A stretch of DNA of 64,000 nucleotides from Rosistilla carotiformis (GCF_007753095.1 NZ_CP036348.1:4092001-4156000); one strand, 5' to 3'. Shown: positions 26,421-37,372, counted from the stretch's first letter. Notes: a model not told the origin generated them from the letters alone. Numbers and translations: made by a program.

Positions 26421-29400
26421 TTACAGTCCTAGCAGCTTCAACAGAGCCGCTTCTTTTTCTGGGCCCTCGTGGAAGTCGAAGGCGCGCATGTAGCGGGCTT
26501 GGTCGGCTTCGCTGAGTTCTGGAGTTTGCAAGATCTTGACCAGATAAGCAGTTGCTGCGGGAGCTCGCGAACGCCAGATGATGTCGCGTCCGGCGGGGGT
26601 GTTCCAGTCGTCACCGACCGCTTTGATCCAAGCGTCGAAACAGGCATCGGCTTGCAGATCCGAACCGACTCCCAACGCTTCGAGATACCAACGGTCTTTG
26701 CCATCGTGTTGTGTGGCCAGTTGAGTCCACAGCTGTGGCACCTGCTCCGATTTGCTCTCGCGGAGCGCGACGGCCAATTCTCGGCGGACCTGCGGCGAGG
26801 GATCGCGAAGCAGCGGCGTGACGAATTCGTCGACCGGCAAATCCAACTGGCGTGCCAGCCGCACGCCCATCATGCGAACGTTGGGATCGGAATCTTGGAT
26901 CGCTTTGCCGACCGTCGACTTCCCTTGGCCGTCGGTCTTACCCAACAACCAAAGGGCTCGGGCGCGGTAGATCGGATTTTTCGAAGCCGCCAATTTTTGC
27001 AGCTCAGCGTTTGCGTCGGCTCCCATCGCGTGCAGCGCTTGCCACGCCATGTAGCGAACCGCATAGTTGGGGTTCTTGAGCGCTTCGACCGCTCCCGCCG
27101 CGGTTTCAAAATCGAACTTCGGAACCTTGTACGACGCATCGTGTTTGATCGGCGTGATACGGAACAGACGCCCGCGCTCGAGATCCCCCATGCCGTGGCC
27201 GCCCACCCCTGGGTCGTACCAATCGGCGATGATCAACGAACCGTCGGGAGCGACCTTCACGTCGGAGGGGCGAAACCATTTGTCCTGCGATCCGGTCAAG
27301 ATCTCACGGATCTTGGCCGTGTAGCCCCCTTTGTCGTCGCTGATCACATATGCCCGGCAGACGTTGGGGCCCGCATCGCAGTGCAGCAGATGCCCTTTAA
27401 ACATCGGCAACAGATCGCCTTCGTAGACGGTGATCCCCGTCGGCGAACCGGCTCCGGTTTGAAGCAGATTGGGGACGACGCCCGGATCGTTCAGGTGCCA
27501 GTGGCGGAGCGGAACGTCGGTGTGCATTCCGGTTCGATCGGCTTTCCAACCCGCACCGGTCTTTTCGTCTTTGTAGCCGTAGTTCCCGTACTCCATCACA
27601 TAATTGATGCGGACCGCTTTGTTGCCGTCGTCGTCGTTGTCCGATTGCCAGATCCCGCCGTAGGAGTCGACGGTGACCATCCAATTGTTGCGGAAGTTCC
27701 AGCCGAGGGTCTCCAATTCGCTGCCGTCGAGATTGCAACGGAAGACCATTCCTTCCTGGTACGGTTTGCGTCGCGCCGCGACTTCGTTCCCCGCCGCGTC
27801 GACGATCGGTTTACCATCCTTATCCTTCAGCTGCCCACCGGCGTTGCCAAAGTTGAAGTAGAGCTTGCCATCGGGGCCAAAGGTGAAGGCGTGGATTCCA
27901 TGATCGTGTTGCGCCCCGGAGATGCCGCTGAACAGCACCTCTTTTTGATCCGCCTTGTCGTCGCCATCCGAATCGGTGAGCAGGAACACCTTGTCGCCGG
28001 CCGAGACGATTGCTTTGTTGCCCAACACGCAGACGCCGTGCGGCGAATCGATGTCGTCCCCTTGATAGAAGACCTTCTCGGTGTCGGCCATCCCGTCGCC
28101 ATCGGTATCTTCCAGGATCAGGATCCGATCCCCTTCGGGTCGCTTGCCTTTGTGTTTGCGGTAGTTGACGATTTCGCAAACCCAAACACGGCCCCGGTGA
28201 TCGATATCGATATTCGAAGGGCTCAGCAGTTGCGGTTCGGCGGCAAACACACTGGCTGCCAACTCGCCTCCCACATCCAAACCATCCAACGCTTCGCCTG
28301 CTTCCCGCGATCCGCCACCGGAAACTTCCAGCGTCGGCATTTTGTCGTAGACCGCAAAACGGACCTCGGCGCTGCCGCCGCACGATCCCTGGTCGGTTCC
28401 GCCGTTGTCCAGACCGCCGCGAGCGACAAACCGGTCGTAGCCCAGGGGTAGATCAAAACCGATCACCGACGGCGCGTGGGTGCCGATTCCGTAGGGAACC
28501 GCTTTGCCATCGATTCGCAGCGGTCCACCGCCAGCGTTTTTACCGACGCGAACCTGGCCAAAGCCCGACGAAGCGTGCTTCCACTTCAGATCGGTCAGCT
28601 TCATTTCCCCGGCGGGGCCCACCAAACGCGGCTCCGCCCAATCGGCCCAATCGCAACTGTAGCCATTGCCTCCGTCGGTGACCGCCAAGAAGAGCTGCTT
28701 TGCATCTCCCAGCGGCACATCGATCGCGACCGAAATCCCCGGCGTTTCCTTGCTCACCGGATCACTGAGGAAGAGACGCTTTGCGTCGGACTTCGGCTTG
28801 GTCGCCACCTCGCGGTCGACGACCGTTCGCATGATCTTCTTCCCCTTCTTTTCCTTTTTGGCAATCGACGGATTGGGCTCGTCCTGATTGGCTTCCAGCT
28901 GTTCTTGAGTCGGGTCGTCGGTCGAAACGCCCGCTGCGGGAACCTCGCCGTGCGCAGTCCAGACGATCGCGTTGAGCATCACTTTGCGGAAATTTGGATC
29001 GGCCCAGTTCCAGTGGAAGTGGCCGCCGGTGAAGCCAAAGCCGCGGCCGCCGCCATCGCGTTCGGCCGCCCAAGCCATGTGTTGAATCTCGCCGTTGGCG
29101 ACCGCTTTGCGAACCGTCGGGTTGCCGCTGTGCGGACCGTCGGGACGGCGCATCGTATCGGCTGGAGGATGTGCGGAGAGGATCGGCGTTACGCCATCCA
29201 TGCCGTCGCGAAACCGCATGTGGAAGTACCACTCGTCGTTGATTTCAAACGGCTCCACGCCGCGGCTGATCGGATGATCGGGGAAGGTTTCGTATTTGGC
29301 AACCCAGTGCGGGTTGACCGACCAATTGGCTTCGAAATAGCCGCCGATCCAATCCAAGAAAGCATCGCCTGGCTTGCCGGCCAACGTTTCGACGCCGTAG

Positions 29401-30431
29401 TGGATGCAGACCAAACCGGCACCGGCTTTCATCAGCGGTGCCAGTTCGTCGATGTGAGGATTCAGCAGATGCCGACCGCCACCGTCGCAATAGACGACGA
29501 TCGTGTCGGCATCTTGAAGCGTTTCGGCTCCCGCTTCGGGCCATCCGTTTTGGATCACTTCGGCGGAGTATCCGGGCATCGCTTCGGTCAGCGCGTTGGC
29601 CAACAAGCGACAGCCGGCATAGTGTTCGTGCGAACCATAGCCGTGGCTGGGCTTACCCGCGATGAATACTATCTTTTTTTTTTCGCTCGCGTCGCTGTGG
29701 CTCACGTCGTCGCTGCCCGCCGACTTGAGATGCTTCACGCGGATGTTGCGGAACTGGACCTTCATCGGCGGGCCCGCGTGCAGCTGTAACGCCAGGATAC
29801 CGCTGGCGCGACGTTCCTTGGTGTCGTTGTCGGTGCACTCGGCCGTGGGGACGCCGTTGATCTTGTGCGTGAACTCAAACCCCTTGGCGGTGATCGTGTA
29901 GGTGTTCCAGTCTTCCTTCTTGATCTTCGATTGGATCGTCTTTGAATCGCCGACCGAACCGACAACGTTCACCTTGAACTTGCCGTCGTTGCGAACCAAT
30001 TCGGTCTTCTGTCCGCGATTGGCCAGGATGCCACGAAACTTTTCGCCATACAGGATTCCCGAATAGGTGTCCCCCGATTCGAAGTCCCCTTGGTAGCCGC
30101 CGACAACCCACTTTTGCTTCTCGGGATCGACTTCAAAACTGCGGTACTGGATCCCCGAATTGCCGCCGATCAGCTTGTATTCCAGTTGCAGTTCGAAATC
30201 GCCAACTTCCCCGCCGCGCCAGATCAGAAACGTGTTCCCTTTGGTCGGATTCTCCGCGGTCGTTTGACCGGTGATCATTCCATCTTCGACGCTCCAAAAG
30301 GCAGGATTTCCGTCCCAGTTGTCGAGCGTCTTGCCATCGAAGATGGAGATGAAACCGTCGTCCTCGGCACGAGCTACCGCAATCGGAAGCCAAGTCACAG
30401 CAAATAGACAAAGCAGGCTAAGGGTTCGCAT
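26421..30431 (-). CDS. DUF1080-ThuA-NPCBM-propeller-HEAT multidomain protein
   Basis: This 1336-aa secreted protein begins with a signal peptide ([19 protein letters not shown]). In order: a 3-keto-disaccharide hydrolase domain (DUF1080, about 25-235: [16 protein letters not shown]); a ThuA-like domain (about 250-500: [30 protein letters not shown]); an NPCBM-type carbohydrate-binding module (about 560-705: [17 protein letters not shown]); a PVC-type beta-propeller (about 720-1110) with D-x-D-x-D-G calcium-like loops; and C-terminal HEAT repeats. Unlike the related genes at 8293 and 24657 it has no CxxCH, so no heme. The domain set points to extracellular or periplasmic sugar processing through 3-keto intermediates; the substrate is unknown. 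Confidence 0.88.
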   Translation of the reverse strand: MRTLSLLCLFAVTWLPIAVARAEDDGFISIFDGKTLDNWDGNPAFWSVEDGMITGQTTAENPTKGNTFLIWRGGEVGDFELQLEYKLIGGNSGIQYRSFEVDPEKQKWVVGGYQGDFESGDTYSGILYGEKFRGILANRGQKTELVRNDGKFKVNVVGSVGDSKTIQSKIKKEDWNTYTITAKGFEFTHKINGVPTAECTDNDTKERRASGILALQLHAGPPMKVQFRNIRVKHLKSAGSDDVSHSDASEKKKIVFIAGKPSHGYGSHEHYAGCRLLANALTEAMPGYSAEVIQNGWPEAGAETLQDADTIVVYCDGGGRHLLNPHIDELAPLMKAGAGLVCIHYGVETLAGKPGDAFLDWIGGYFEANWSVNPHWVAKYETFPDHPISRGVEPFEINDEWYFHMRFRDGMDGVTPILSAHPPADTMRRPDGPHSGNPTVRKAVANGEIQHMAWAAERDGGGRGFGFTGGHFHWNWADPNFRKVMLNAIVWTAHGEVPAAGVSTDDPTQEQLEANQDEPNPSIAKKEKKGKKIMRTVVDREVATKPKSDAKRLFLSDPVSKETPGISVAIDVPLGDAKQLFLAVTDGGNGYSCDWADWAEPRLVGPAGEMKLTDLKWKHASSGFGQVRVGKNAGGGPLRIDGKAVPYGIGTHAPSVIGFDLPLGYDRFVARGGLDNGGTDQGSCGGSAEVRFAVYDKMPTLEVSGGGSREAGEALDGLDVGGELAASVFAAEPQLLSPSNIDIDHRGRVWVCEIVNYRKHKGKRPEGDRILILEDTDGDGMADTEKVFYQGDDIDSPHGVCVLGNKAIVSAGDKVFLLTDSDGDDKADQKEVLFSGISGAQHDHGIHAFTFGPDGKLYFNFGNAGGQLKDKDGKPIVDAAGNEVAARRKPYQEGMVFRCNLDGSELETLGWNFRNNWMVTVDSYGGIWQSDNDDDGNKAVRINYVMEYGNYGYKDEKTGAGWKADRTGMHTDVPLRHWHLNDPGVVPNLLQTGAGSPTGITVYEGDLLPMFKGHLLHCDAGPNVCRAYVISDDKGGYTAKIREILTGSQDKWFRPSDVKVAPDGSLIIADWYDPGVGGHGMGDLERGRLFRITPIKHDASYKVPKFDFETAAGAVEALKNPNYAVRYMAWQALHAMGADANAELQKLAASKNPIYRARALWLLGKTDGQGKSTVGKAIQDSDPNVRMMGVRLARQLDLPVDEFVTPLLRDPSPQVRRELAVALRESKSEQVPQLWTQLATQHDGKDRWYLEALGVGSDLQADACFDAWIKAVGDDWNTPAGRDIIWRSRAPAATAYLVKILQTPELSEADQARYMRAFDFHEGPEKEAALLKLLGL

Positions 30432-30787
30432 ATCTGAAGTCTTCTAGGGGTGTGAGTGAAGGGGAAGGAGGGCTTCCGCACGGGGCGTGGTACAAATCCG
30501 GCGGGCGTTTGGTGGATGGGAAACAGCCATTCCAGGCTATTCAAGGGCCGCAAACTGCCCAGATACGGATCCCGATTGTAACCTGACATGCAAGGGAGAA
30601 TCCATAACCAGAGCCGTCCCGCCGACGAATTTATCGAATTGGCAGGCAGCGCGGATTGGAAAGGAGCCTCGCAGCGAAATTCGCACCCAAGCTGCAGCCG
30701 CATTGCCCTACGGCCGAGTTGCCTGCGGCACGTCGATCTTAGGCAACGGGGATTTGACAAACGCGCTCGGACGTTTCCCAAATGGGA
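30432..30787. other. Intergenic region, nothing recognised
   Basis: This 356-bp gap lies between the end of the SecA-like gene and the start of the DUF1080 fusion, both on the minus strand. It should hold the promoter of the latter. No gene, repeat or hairpin is convincing. Confidence 0.5.
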
Positions 30788-32836
30788 TCAATCCGGCGTG
30801 TCCAGATAGGGATCCTGGCCGATTTCACGCTGCATCTTTTTGCGTTCCCGTTCGTGATGCAGCAGCACCATCCGGTCGCGGAAGTGTTTCTTCTCGACCT
30901 TCAATTGTGCCTTACGAAATAGCCCGGCATAGCTCTGCACGCTGCCACCGCTGTCGGCACCGATCTGCTTCCATCGCGCCGCTTTGACCGGCCCGTAACC
31001 GTTCTTCAAGATGTCATCATCCAATGAGAGATACTGGCGGTACGAACCCTGGTCCCCTTGCCGACCGCAGCGCCCGATTAACTGGCGATCGACGCGAGCC
31101 GAATCGTGCAGTTCGGTGCAGATCACATGGATCCCCCCTTCGGCTTCCACATCTTTGGGAACTTTGATATCGGTACCACGGCCAGCCATATTCGTGGCCA
31201 CCGTCACGCGGCCGCGTTTTCCCGCTTGTTCAACGATCGCCGCTTCCTCCGCCACCTTGTTCGCATTGAGGACTTCGTGCTTGATCCCTTTGTCGTCCAG
31301 CATTTGCGACAACAACTCCGATTTGTCGATCGAACGGGTGCCGATCAACACCGGGCGTCCCAATTGGTTCATCTCCACCACTTCATCGACGATCGCCACA
31401 AATTTCGAATGCATGTCGCCAAACACGCGATCTTTCAACGGAACCCGTTGGGGGGGGCGATTGGTCGGCACGCGGACGACCGGAGTTCGGTAGATCTTCT
31501 TCAACTCTGGGGCCGACGTCGCCGCAGTACCGGTCATACCGGCAAGGTATTTGTATCGAAGGAACAGATCTTGGATCGTGATCCGCGCCGCTTGACCGGT
31601 CGGAACCGAGATCTCGATCCCCTCTTTGGCCTCGATCGCCTGATGGATGCCGTCACGCCATTTTCGCCCTTCGGCCAAGCGTCCGGTGAATTCATCGACG
31701 ATCACAATTTCATCATCACGGACCACGTAGTGCCGGTCTAAGAAGAACTCCTGATGCACCTTCACGCCCCGTTCCATGAATTCGTAAAGATCGACCAATC
31801 CGACCGTGCGGATGAGATCGGGGCGAGGGAGCGAACGGACCGTCTGACGGCCACGACCGGTGAGTTCGTATTGTTTGGAATCGGGATGGATATCGTAGTG
31901 TTCCCCCTCGACAAATTCCGGCGCGTGACGTGCCGCCCATTGGTAAGCCTGGACGATCTGTTCGCGAACTTGATCTTCGATCGATCCAATGATCAAAGGA
32001 GTCCGCGCTTCATCGATCAAAATACTGTCGGCTTCATCGACCAAACAGAAATGCACCCCTCGCATCACCGGCTTGTCGCCACCACCGCCGCTGAAATTCG
32101 ATTCGCCGTCGCCGAGGAAGTCGGATTGGACTCGGTTTTGAGCTCGCAACAGCAAGCGGTCGCGTAGAAAGTCAAAACCGAACTCTTTGGCCGTTCCATA
32201 AGTGATGTCGCTGCCGTAGGCCTCCCGACGCTGACCTTGATCGCATTCGGTTTGCACGATCCCGACACTGACGCCCAGAGTGCGAAACAACGGCGTCATC
32301 CACTCCGCATCGCGTTTGGCCAAGTAATCGTTGACGGTCGCCAAATGGGACCCTTTGCCGAGCAAGGAGTGCAGGTATAGCGGCAGTGTCGCCGTCAACG
32401 TCTTTCCTTCGCCCGTCTGCATCTCCGAGATACAGCCTTCGTGCAACGCGATCCCACCGATCATCTGCACCTGGTAGTGTCGCATGCCCAGCGTTCGACG
32501 CCCGGCTTCACGCACCAACGCATACGCTTCGGGCATCAGCGATGCGAGCGATTCGCCCGATTTAGCGCGGTACCGCAACGCCAAACTGCGCTTGCGGATC
32601 GCTTCATTGGATTCGTCAATCAGCTGCGGTTCCCATTCCGCGATCTTTTGCAAACTGTGCTGCCAACGGCGGATGCGAGTCGATGCCCCCATCCCCAACC
32701 AACTCTTTAAAGGCACATCCTTGTCGGCGCGCGACTCGGGCGCTTGCGGATCTTGGGCGACTGGCGTTGGTTCCGAATCATTGGCATTTTCCAAATCGTC
32801 GGGGGCTGTTTCGCTGGTAGACATACCGTTTTCCAT
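30788..32836 (-). CDS. SecA-like preprotein translocase ATPase, shortened paralog
   Basis: This 682-aa protein has the DEAD motor of SecA: MQTGEGKTLTA (139-149, Walker A), VNDYLAKRDAEWM, DITYGTAKEFGFDFLRD, LVDEADSILIDEARTPLIIG, YLAGMTGTA, and NBD2 motifs VTVATNMAGRGTDIKV and QLIGRCGRQGDQGS. The preprotein cross-linking domain is present. The chain stops shortly after the long scaffold helix (KKHFRDRMVLLHHERER) and lacks most of the helical wing domain and the C-terminal zinc-binding tail; canonical SecA is about 830-900 residues. It is therefore a SecA2-like accessory motor or a divergent main SecA. An ATG at 32824 is an alternative start. Confidence 0.85.
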   Translation of the reverse strand: MENGMSTSETAPDDLENANDSEPTPVAQDPQAPESRADKDVPLKSWLGMGASTRIRRWQHSLQKIAEWEPQLIDESNEAIRKRSLALRYRAKSGESLASLMPEAYALVREAGRRTLGMRHYQVQMIGGIALHEGCISEMQTGEGKTLTATLPLYLHSLLGKGSHLATVNDYLAKRDAEWMTPLFRTLGVSVGIVQTECDQGQRREAYGSDITYGTAKEFGFDFLRDRLLLRAQNRVQSDFLGDGESNFSGGGGDKPVMRGVHFCLVDEADSILIDEARTPLIIGSIEDQVREQIVQAYQWAARHAPEFVEGEHYDIHPDSKQYELTGRGRQTVRSLPRPDLIRTVGLVDLYEFMERGVKVHQEFFLDRHYVVRDDEIVIVDEFTGRLAEGRKWRDGIHQAIEAKEGIEISVPTGQAARITIQDLFLRYKYLAGMTGTAATSAPELKKIYRTPVVRVPTNRPPQRVPLKDRVFGDMHSKFVAIVDEVVEMNQLGRPVLIGTRSIDKSELLSQMLDDKGIKHEVLNANKVAEEAAIVEQAGKRGRVTVATNMAGRGTDIKVPKDVEAEGGIHVICTELHDSARVDRQLIGRCGRQGDQGSYRQYLSLDDDILKNGYGPVKAARWKQIGADSGGSVQSYAGLFRKAQLKVEKKHFRDRMVLLHHERERKKMQREIGQDPYLDTPD

Positions 32837-33034
32837 GAGCTAGCTGATATCAATCGCCATCATAACCCGGTTACTGGCGGTGGTCTGGGTAAGGTGCGTC
32901 AAACGCGACGTGTAATATGGGTTGTTTGGGTTGTCTATTCTTCGCGTTCGGATTGATCTGGAATTTCTGTTTGTGCTTGTCGATTCAATGGTACCAGTCG
33001 TGGCAAATATCCCGCAAATGCGAGCCGAAAGAAA

Positions 33035-34486
33035 ATGAAACGTACAAACATCTGGCTGACCGTTGCCGCTGTTCTCGCCGGAACAGTCTCAGCATGGGCG
33101 GGGGAACCCGGCCAGGCTCAAGGTTACAAGAACTCTGTTGGTTATACAGCCCATGTGGGCGACCTTTCCGAAACACAACACACACACACGCCGCCAGTAC
33201 CGCAAGCGACCAACGCACCACGACCGATGGCCAGCAGCGTGCCGCAAAGCTATTACACCGGATGCGACACCGCCTGTGATGAATTATACGACGACGGTTG
33301 CGACAGCATCGGCGGCAAAAGCGGATGCTTGACCGGATTGTTCGGTGGGCAATCGAGGGGCCGAACCTGGGGCCGTGTGGAAGCTTTGTTGTGGTGGGCC
33401 GAAGACCGCGACAGCCCGGCGTTGATCAGCAGCAATGAGAACTTTGGTGTCCGCCCCGTTGTACCTGACTTCAACAACTCCGGAACCAGCGTCCTGTTTG
33501 GTGGCCAAGACGGGATCCAGTCGGACATGATGGTCGGCAACCGAATCGATTTCGGTAGCTACTTGGACGACGATCACACCTACGGAATCGGCGGCCGAAT
33601 CTATGGCCTTTGGAATGGTGCCAACACGGTCAGCGTCAACTCCAACGGAAGTGGACCCTCGTACGGCGTACCCTTCTTCGACACCGCTGCCCTTCCACCG
33701 TTGGGTGGAGACCCTCTGGGTATCGCTATCGGCACGTTTGGATTGTTGCCGATCGGATTGGACCTTGGTGGCGGTCAGGTTGTTACCGGCAATGTAACGG
33801 CGACCAGTGAATTGGACTTCATCGGCAGCGAAGTTTACGGACGTGCCCTGATGGCACGCACCGCCGACTTCCGCGTCGACCTGATCGGTGGTTACACCTT
33901 CCATTCGTTGGACGATTCGATTCATCTATCGGGACGTTCGACCGTGAACAATACCGTCGCGGGCAACCTGTCCCCGGCCAACATCTATGACTTCAGCGAT
34001 GCATTCGAAGCGGAAAACACCTTCCACGGTGGACAGATTGGTTTCGAGACCCAAGTCGTCAAGGGACGCTTCATGTTCAGCTCGCTGACCAAAGTACACT
34101 TGGGCAATATGAACCAACGTGTTCGGATCGATGGCAGCTCGCGATACGAAACTGTCGGCGGTGCAACTCTGGTCGCTGGCGACCGCGGCTTGCTGGTTCA
34201 GGGTAACGAAGGCGTTTACGAACGCGACAGCTTCACCTTTGCTCCCGAAGCAAACGTCAAACTGGGCTACCGAGTTTGCAAATGTGCGACCGTGAATGTT
34301 GGCTACAGCCTGATGATGTGGTCCGACGTCGCTTTGGCAGGCAACCACATCGACAACCGCATCGACAGCACTCGCACCGAAGCCGGAATCAACGCCCCGA
34401 CGCGAACCAATACGCCCACTTTTGAATTCGACACCGACAGCTTCTTCATGCACGGTCTCGACTTGGGATTGACGTTCACTTACTAA
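33035..34486 (+). CDS. BBP7-family outer-membrane beta-barrel protein
   Basis: This 483-aa protein has a signal peptide (MKRTNIWLTVAAVLAGTVSAWA), a low-complexity region and a short Cys-containing stretch (about 75-98). The BBP7 barrel follows: RVEALLWWAEDRDSPALI, FGGQDGIQSDMMVGNRIDF, ELDFIGSEVYGRALMARTAD, ENTFHGGQIGFETQVVKGRF, VKLGYRVCKCATVNVGYSLM, ending in LDLGLTFTY. Like the other two BBP7 proteins here it ends in an aromatic residue as expected for BAM recognition. It ends in a strong terminator and is monocistronic, divergent from the SecA-like gene. Confidence 0.87.
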   Translation: MKRTNIWLTVAAVLAGTVSAWAGEPGQAQGYKNSVGYTAHVGDLSETQHTHTPPVPQATNAPRPMASSVPQSYYTGCDTACDELYDDGCDSIGGKSGCLTGLFGGQSRGRTWGRVEALLWWAEDRDSPALISSNENFGVRPVVPDFNNSGTSVLFGGQDGIQSDMMVGNRIDFGSYLDDDHTYGIGGRIYGLWNGANTVSVNSNGSGPSYGVPFFDTAALPPLGGDPLGIAIGTFGLLPIGLDLGGGQVVTGNVTATSELDFIGSEVYGRALMARTADFRVDLIGGYTFHSLDDSIHLSGRSTVNNTVAGNLSPANIYDFSDAFEAENTFHGGQIGFETQVVKGRFMFSSLTKVHLGNMNQRVRIDGSSRYETVGGATLVAGDRGLLVQGNEGVYERDSFTFAPEANVKLGYRVCKCATVNVGYSLMMWSDVALAGNHIDNRIDSTRTEAGINAPTRTNTPTFEFDTDSFFMHGLDLGLTFTY

Positions 34487-34546
34487 AAGGAACGTTTGCG
34501 GGAGACTGACGGTTCAAAGCCCAGCGACGCCGGTCGTTGGAACAAT

Positions 34547-34585
34547 AAAAAAGCGGCTTGATGCAAATGCATCCGGCCGCTTTTT
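34547..34585 (+). terminator. Rho-independent terminator after third BBP7 gene
   Basis: AAAAAAGCGGC and GCCGCTTTTT form an A/T-extended stem, with a second small hairpin (GATGCA/TGCATC) in the loop. It lies about 60 bp after the BBP7 stop and before the convergent gene at 34615, and could serve both. Confidence 0.85.
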
Positions 34586-34614
34586 CATGCGCTGTCACAT
34601 CTTTTTACGTCGCG

Positions 34615-36255
34615 TCAATTTTGATGGCCGTACAACGGCATATGCCGGTAATAGACTTCCAAACAAAATAACGACAGACAGGTCGTGTAAAGCCGACCTC
34701 CGGTGCTACCCCATCGCGAACCTTGCGGAGCCCAGCTGCCCGCTTCGCGTCCCGATTTCACTTGGGCTTTGGGCAGCGCCTCACGCATCACGCCGTTCCA
34801 ATTCCGCCACGGTTGCCCGCCGAAATGGTGCAACACTTGCGTAGCGTAGTACCAGTAGTAGAAGTTCTTTTCTTCAAGCACAAACGGGTACTTGGCGTCG
34901 ATCGTCAATACCGCTTCGATGAGTGCAGGGTGATCCGATTTCCAGCCCAAATACTGTCGGCACAACAACCCTTCGGCCGTCATCGCTTGGCCCGGTGCGG
35001 TGTTCGGTTGATAGGAATAGGCCGCACCGTCGTAATGCGACACGGTGTCCAAGTAATAGCCAATGTTGGCAAAGGTGGAACCGGGAACTTCGAGGTCGGC
35101 CATCTGGGCGCTCTTCAGCCCCATCAAAAACCATCCGGTCACCGACGTATCCGATTCGCGGCGAGGATAGTACCGCCACCCGCCTTCCTTGGATTGGATT
35201 TCCACGGCGTAATTAACGGCGCGTTGGGCCGGTTCGCGAAGCCACGAATCCTTGGTCATCGCGTACAGTTCGCAAATCGCGATCGTGCATTGACCTTGTG
35301 CGTACAAAGCTTGATGGCTGGGAACCTGCGACTTGGTGACAAAGCTTCCCTCGCGATCTTGATGCCCCACAAGCCACTTGATCCCGGCGGAGACCTGTTC
35401 CTTGTATTCGCCCGTCAGGTGCGTGTTGCCATCGCCCTGAAGCGCCAACAACGCCATCGCGGTCGCGGCCGGTTTGTTCTCGGTGCTCGAGCCGTCGCTG
35501 TAGCGTCCCGATAGGCTCCAGAAGCCACCACGTTGTTGATTCCGTTTCAACCATTCCAGCCCCAGCTTGACGGCATCCTGGGTTCCTTGGGTGCCACCAT
35601 GCGTCGCTAACAACGCTTGCTTCATCGCCCCCGTACGTCCCGACAAGGCCGCCCCGGCAGCCAACTCGGCTTGGAACGATCCAATCTCCACCGGCGCCGC
35701 AAGTTCGGTCAACTCCATCGGTTCAAACGAGTTATCGACCTGGACCTCCGCCAATTCCGTCATCTCGGTCGCTTCGAGCGTCTCCGGTGCATCGTTGCTA
35801 TCGAGGTCAAACACAGCCAGGTCGACCTCTTCCTGTTCTTCAGAGACTCCCAATTCGATCAACAACCGGCCAACGCCCGCGGAACCAGGCAGCGTCAACA
35901 GGGCGAGCAGCAGCAACACCACCAAATGCACGACCAGGCTGATCAACCACGCGGGTGCCGATTTTTCCACCTCCAGGAAATCCTTCGCTTCCTCCTCGGC
36001 GTTTCCCTCGGGCAGCTTCGACGCGGTCACTGCGGCGCGGGCTTTTTCATTTGGGGACGGAGGAACGGGATTTCCATCCACGTTCTGACCACGCCAGCGG
36101 GCTCCGCCGACAGCATCCACCGACGCGGGAGCTGCAATCGGAGCGGGCTGTCGAACGGGGGGAGACTGCCGAACCGGAACCGGTTTGGGTAACGGTGGCG
36201 GAGGCGGTGGCGTCGCAGACGGCGGTGGATCGCTTGATGCGCTGGACTGAGCCAC
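34615..36255 (-). CDS. Prenyltransferase/squalene-cyclase-fold repeat protein, membrane-anchored
   Basis: This 546-aa protein has a Pro-rich, presumably cytoplasmic N-terminus (residues 1-95), one TM helix (about 102-125: LISLVVHLVVLLLLALLTLP), an acidic linker, and an alpha/alpha-barrel repeat region (about 215-530) with prenyltransferase/squalene-oxidase-type repeats: AVKLGLEWLKRNQQRGGFWS, GIKWLVGHQDREGSF, AVNYAVEIQSKEGGWRYYP. The cyclase D-x-D-D catalytic motif is not visible, so it is probably not a hopene cyclase. Similar large planctomycete proteins are annotated only by fold. It is convergent with the BBP7 gene. Confidence 0.82.
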   Translation of the reverse strand: MAQSSASSDPPPSATPPPPPPLPKPVPVRQSPPVRQPAPIAAPASVDAVGGARWRGQNVDGNPVPPSPNEKARAAVTASKLPEGNAEEEAKDFLEVEKSAPAWLISLVVHLVVLLLLALLTLPGSAGVGRLLIELGVSEEQEEVDLAVFDLDSNDAPETLEATEMTELAEVQVDNSFEPMELTELAAPVEIGSFQAELAAGAALSGRTGAMKQALLATHGGTQGTQDAVKLGLEWLKRNQQRGGFWSLSGRYSDGSSTENKPAATAMALLALQGDGNTHLTGEYKEQVSAGIKWLVGHQDREGSFVTKSQVPSHQALYAQGQCTIAICELYAMTKDSWLREPAQRAVNYAVEIQSKEGGWRYYPRRESDTSVTGWFLMGLKSAQMADLEVPGSTFANIGYYLDTVSHYDGAAYSYQPNTAPGQAMTAEGLLCRQYLGWKSDHPALIEAVLTIDAKYPFVLEEKNFYYWYYATQVLHHFGGQPWRNWNGVMREALPKAQVKSGREAGSWAPQGSRWGSTGGRLYTTCLSLFCLEVYYRHMPLYGHQN

Positions 36256-36924
36256 AAAAAAACCTCAATAGACCATACGAAGATGAGTGATTCCGACATC
36301 GATCGCCGCAAATAACGGACCGCGACGGAAGCCTCCACGGTCCGGTCGCCCACAGACCGAATCGAGCGCACACACGAAGCGGGAACTCCTACATTCTACG
36401 CAAGATAGCATCCACGGCGAATGCAAGAGAAAACATTCAATCCACAACGGAACGGATTTTTCGAATAAAGTCAACCTTTGACCGGTCTACGACAACTGCG
36501 TTCCGATTCTCAGCCAGGACGCTGGCCACCGACGCACCCCATCGCTCCAGTCGTCTCGCTTCGCAGGCACCGACGTTCTGGGGCTCTCGGTCGATCGGCG
36601 GCACACCGCAACAGCGCACTGGAAAAAGACTCCATTCGACGGAACACGATCTCCCTCTCAGGCCCCCCGGTCGCGACATGCGTGCCCTCAAAAGCCATCC
36701 CAGAGCGAACGACCGGCGTGATTTCGGTCTTCCACTGAACGCTTTTCGAACATCGCGCTGCCGCACGCGCATTCGACTTTGAGTCAGTAAATTCCTTTGT
36801 ATTCTTGGATTCCGCAGGCTCGCCGCACTGCAGCACGAAGGATGGACGATGAAGTTTTGGTTGCGATCCAATTTAAATTTCCATCAGCCCTTGACTTTGG
36901 CACGCCGAATGCCGAAGATACCTG
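36256..36924. other. Intergenic region, nothing recognised
   Basis: This 669-bp gap lies between the squalene-cyclase-fold gene and tRNA-fMet. Open frames in it have no domain pattern or plausible start signal, and they oppose one another. It must include the promoters of both neighbours. Confidence 0.5.
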
Positions 36925-36998
<74 letters not shown>

Positions 36999-37010
36999 CT
37001 CCAAATGCCC

Positions 37011-37032
37011 GTCGGATTGAAACCAATCCGAC
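37011..37032 (+). other. 9-bp perfect hairpin downstream of tRNA
   Basis: GTCGGATTG and CAATCCGAC pair perfectly across a 4-nt loop, starting 12 bp after the tRNA. It may help 3'-end processing or protect the trailer; that is inference. Confidence 0.5.
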
Positions 37033-37044
37033 AGGTTAACGAAC

Positions 37045-37084
37045 AAGCCGACGTTGGTCTTCATGACCGACGCCGGCTTTTTTC
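37045..37084 (+). terminator. Rho-independent terminator after tRNA-fMet
   Basis: AAGCCGACGTTGGTC pairs with GACCGACGCCGGCTT (two G-U/mismatch positions), followed directly by a run of T. It closes the monocistronic tRNA transcript. Confidence 0.85.
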
Positions 37085-37372
37085 GTGCTTTACCGCAGTC
37101 TGGTAAGGACTTACGTCGACGCTGGCCAGCAAAAGTTCTCTCCGGTTGTCTCAGGAAAAGTACTATCGGCGTCCGGCGATGGCGGTCTCGGGGGAGATCT
37201 CGGACAAAGGCCTCTCGTGTCTCTGTACTATTTGACCTCCAGGTTATGAAGTCCCGGAGTGCTATCCGAAGAAAGTGGTCAACGTTCCTAGAATCGCCCT
37301 AGCCGCAAACGTCCGATACAAAACCATTTTCCTGGATTCCAAAAATCTCAACTCACCATCTAGACATCCGAT

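Noticed and set aside
26469-29789. Long plus-strand frames of 660 and 437 aa opposite the DUF1080 fusion
   Set aside because: Both are shadows of a GC-rich gene with several named domains on the minus strand.
34615-36255. Squalene-hopene cyclase
   Set aside because: The barrel-type repeats are present, but the catalytic D-x-D-D motif is missing and there is an N-terminal TM anchor unlike the cyclases.
36437-36871. 144-aa frame before the tRNA
   Set aside because: It has no plausible start signal or domain and is opposed by equally good frames on the other strand.
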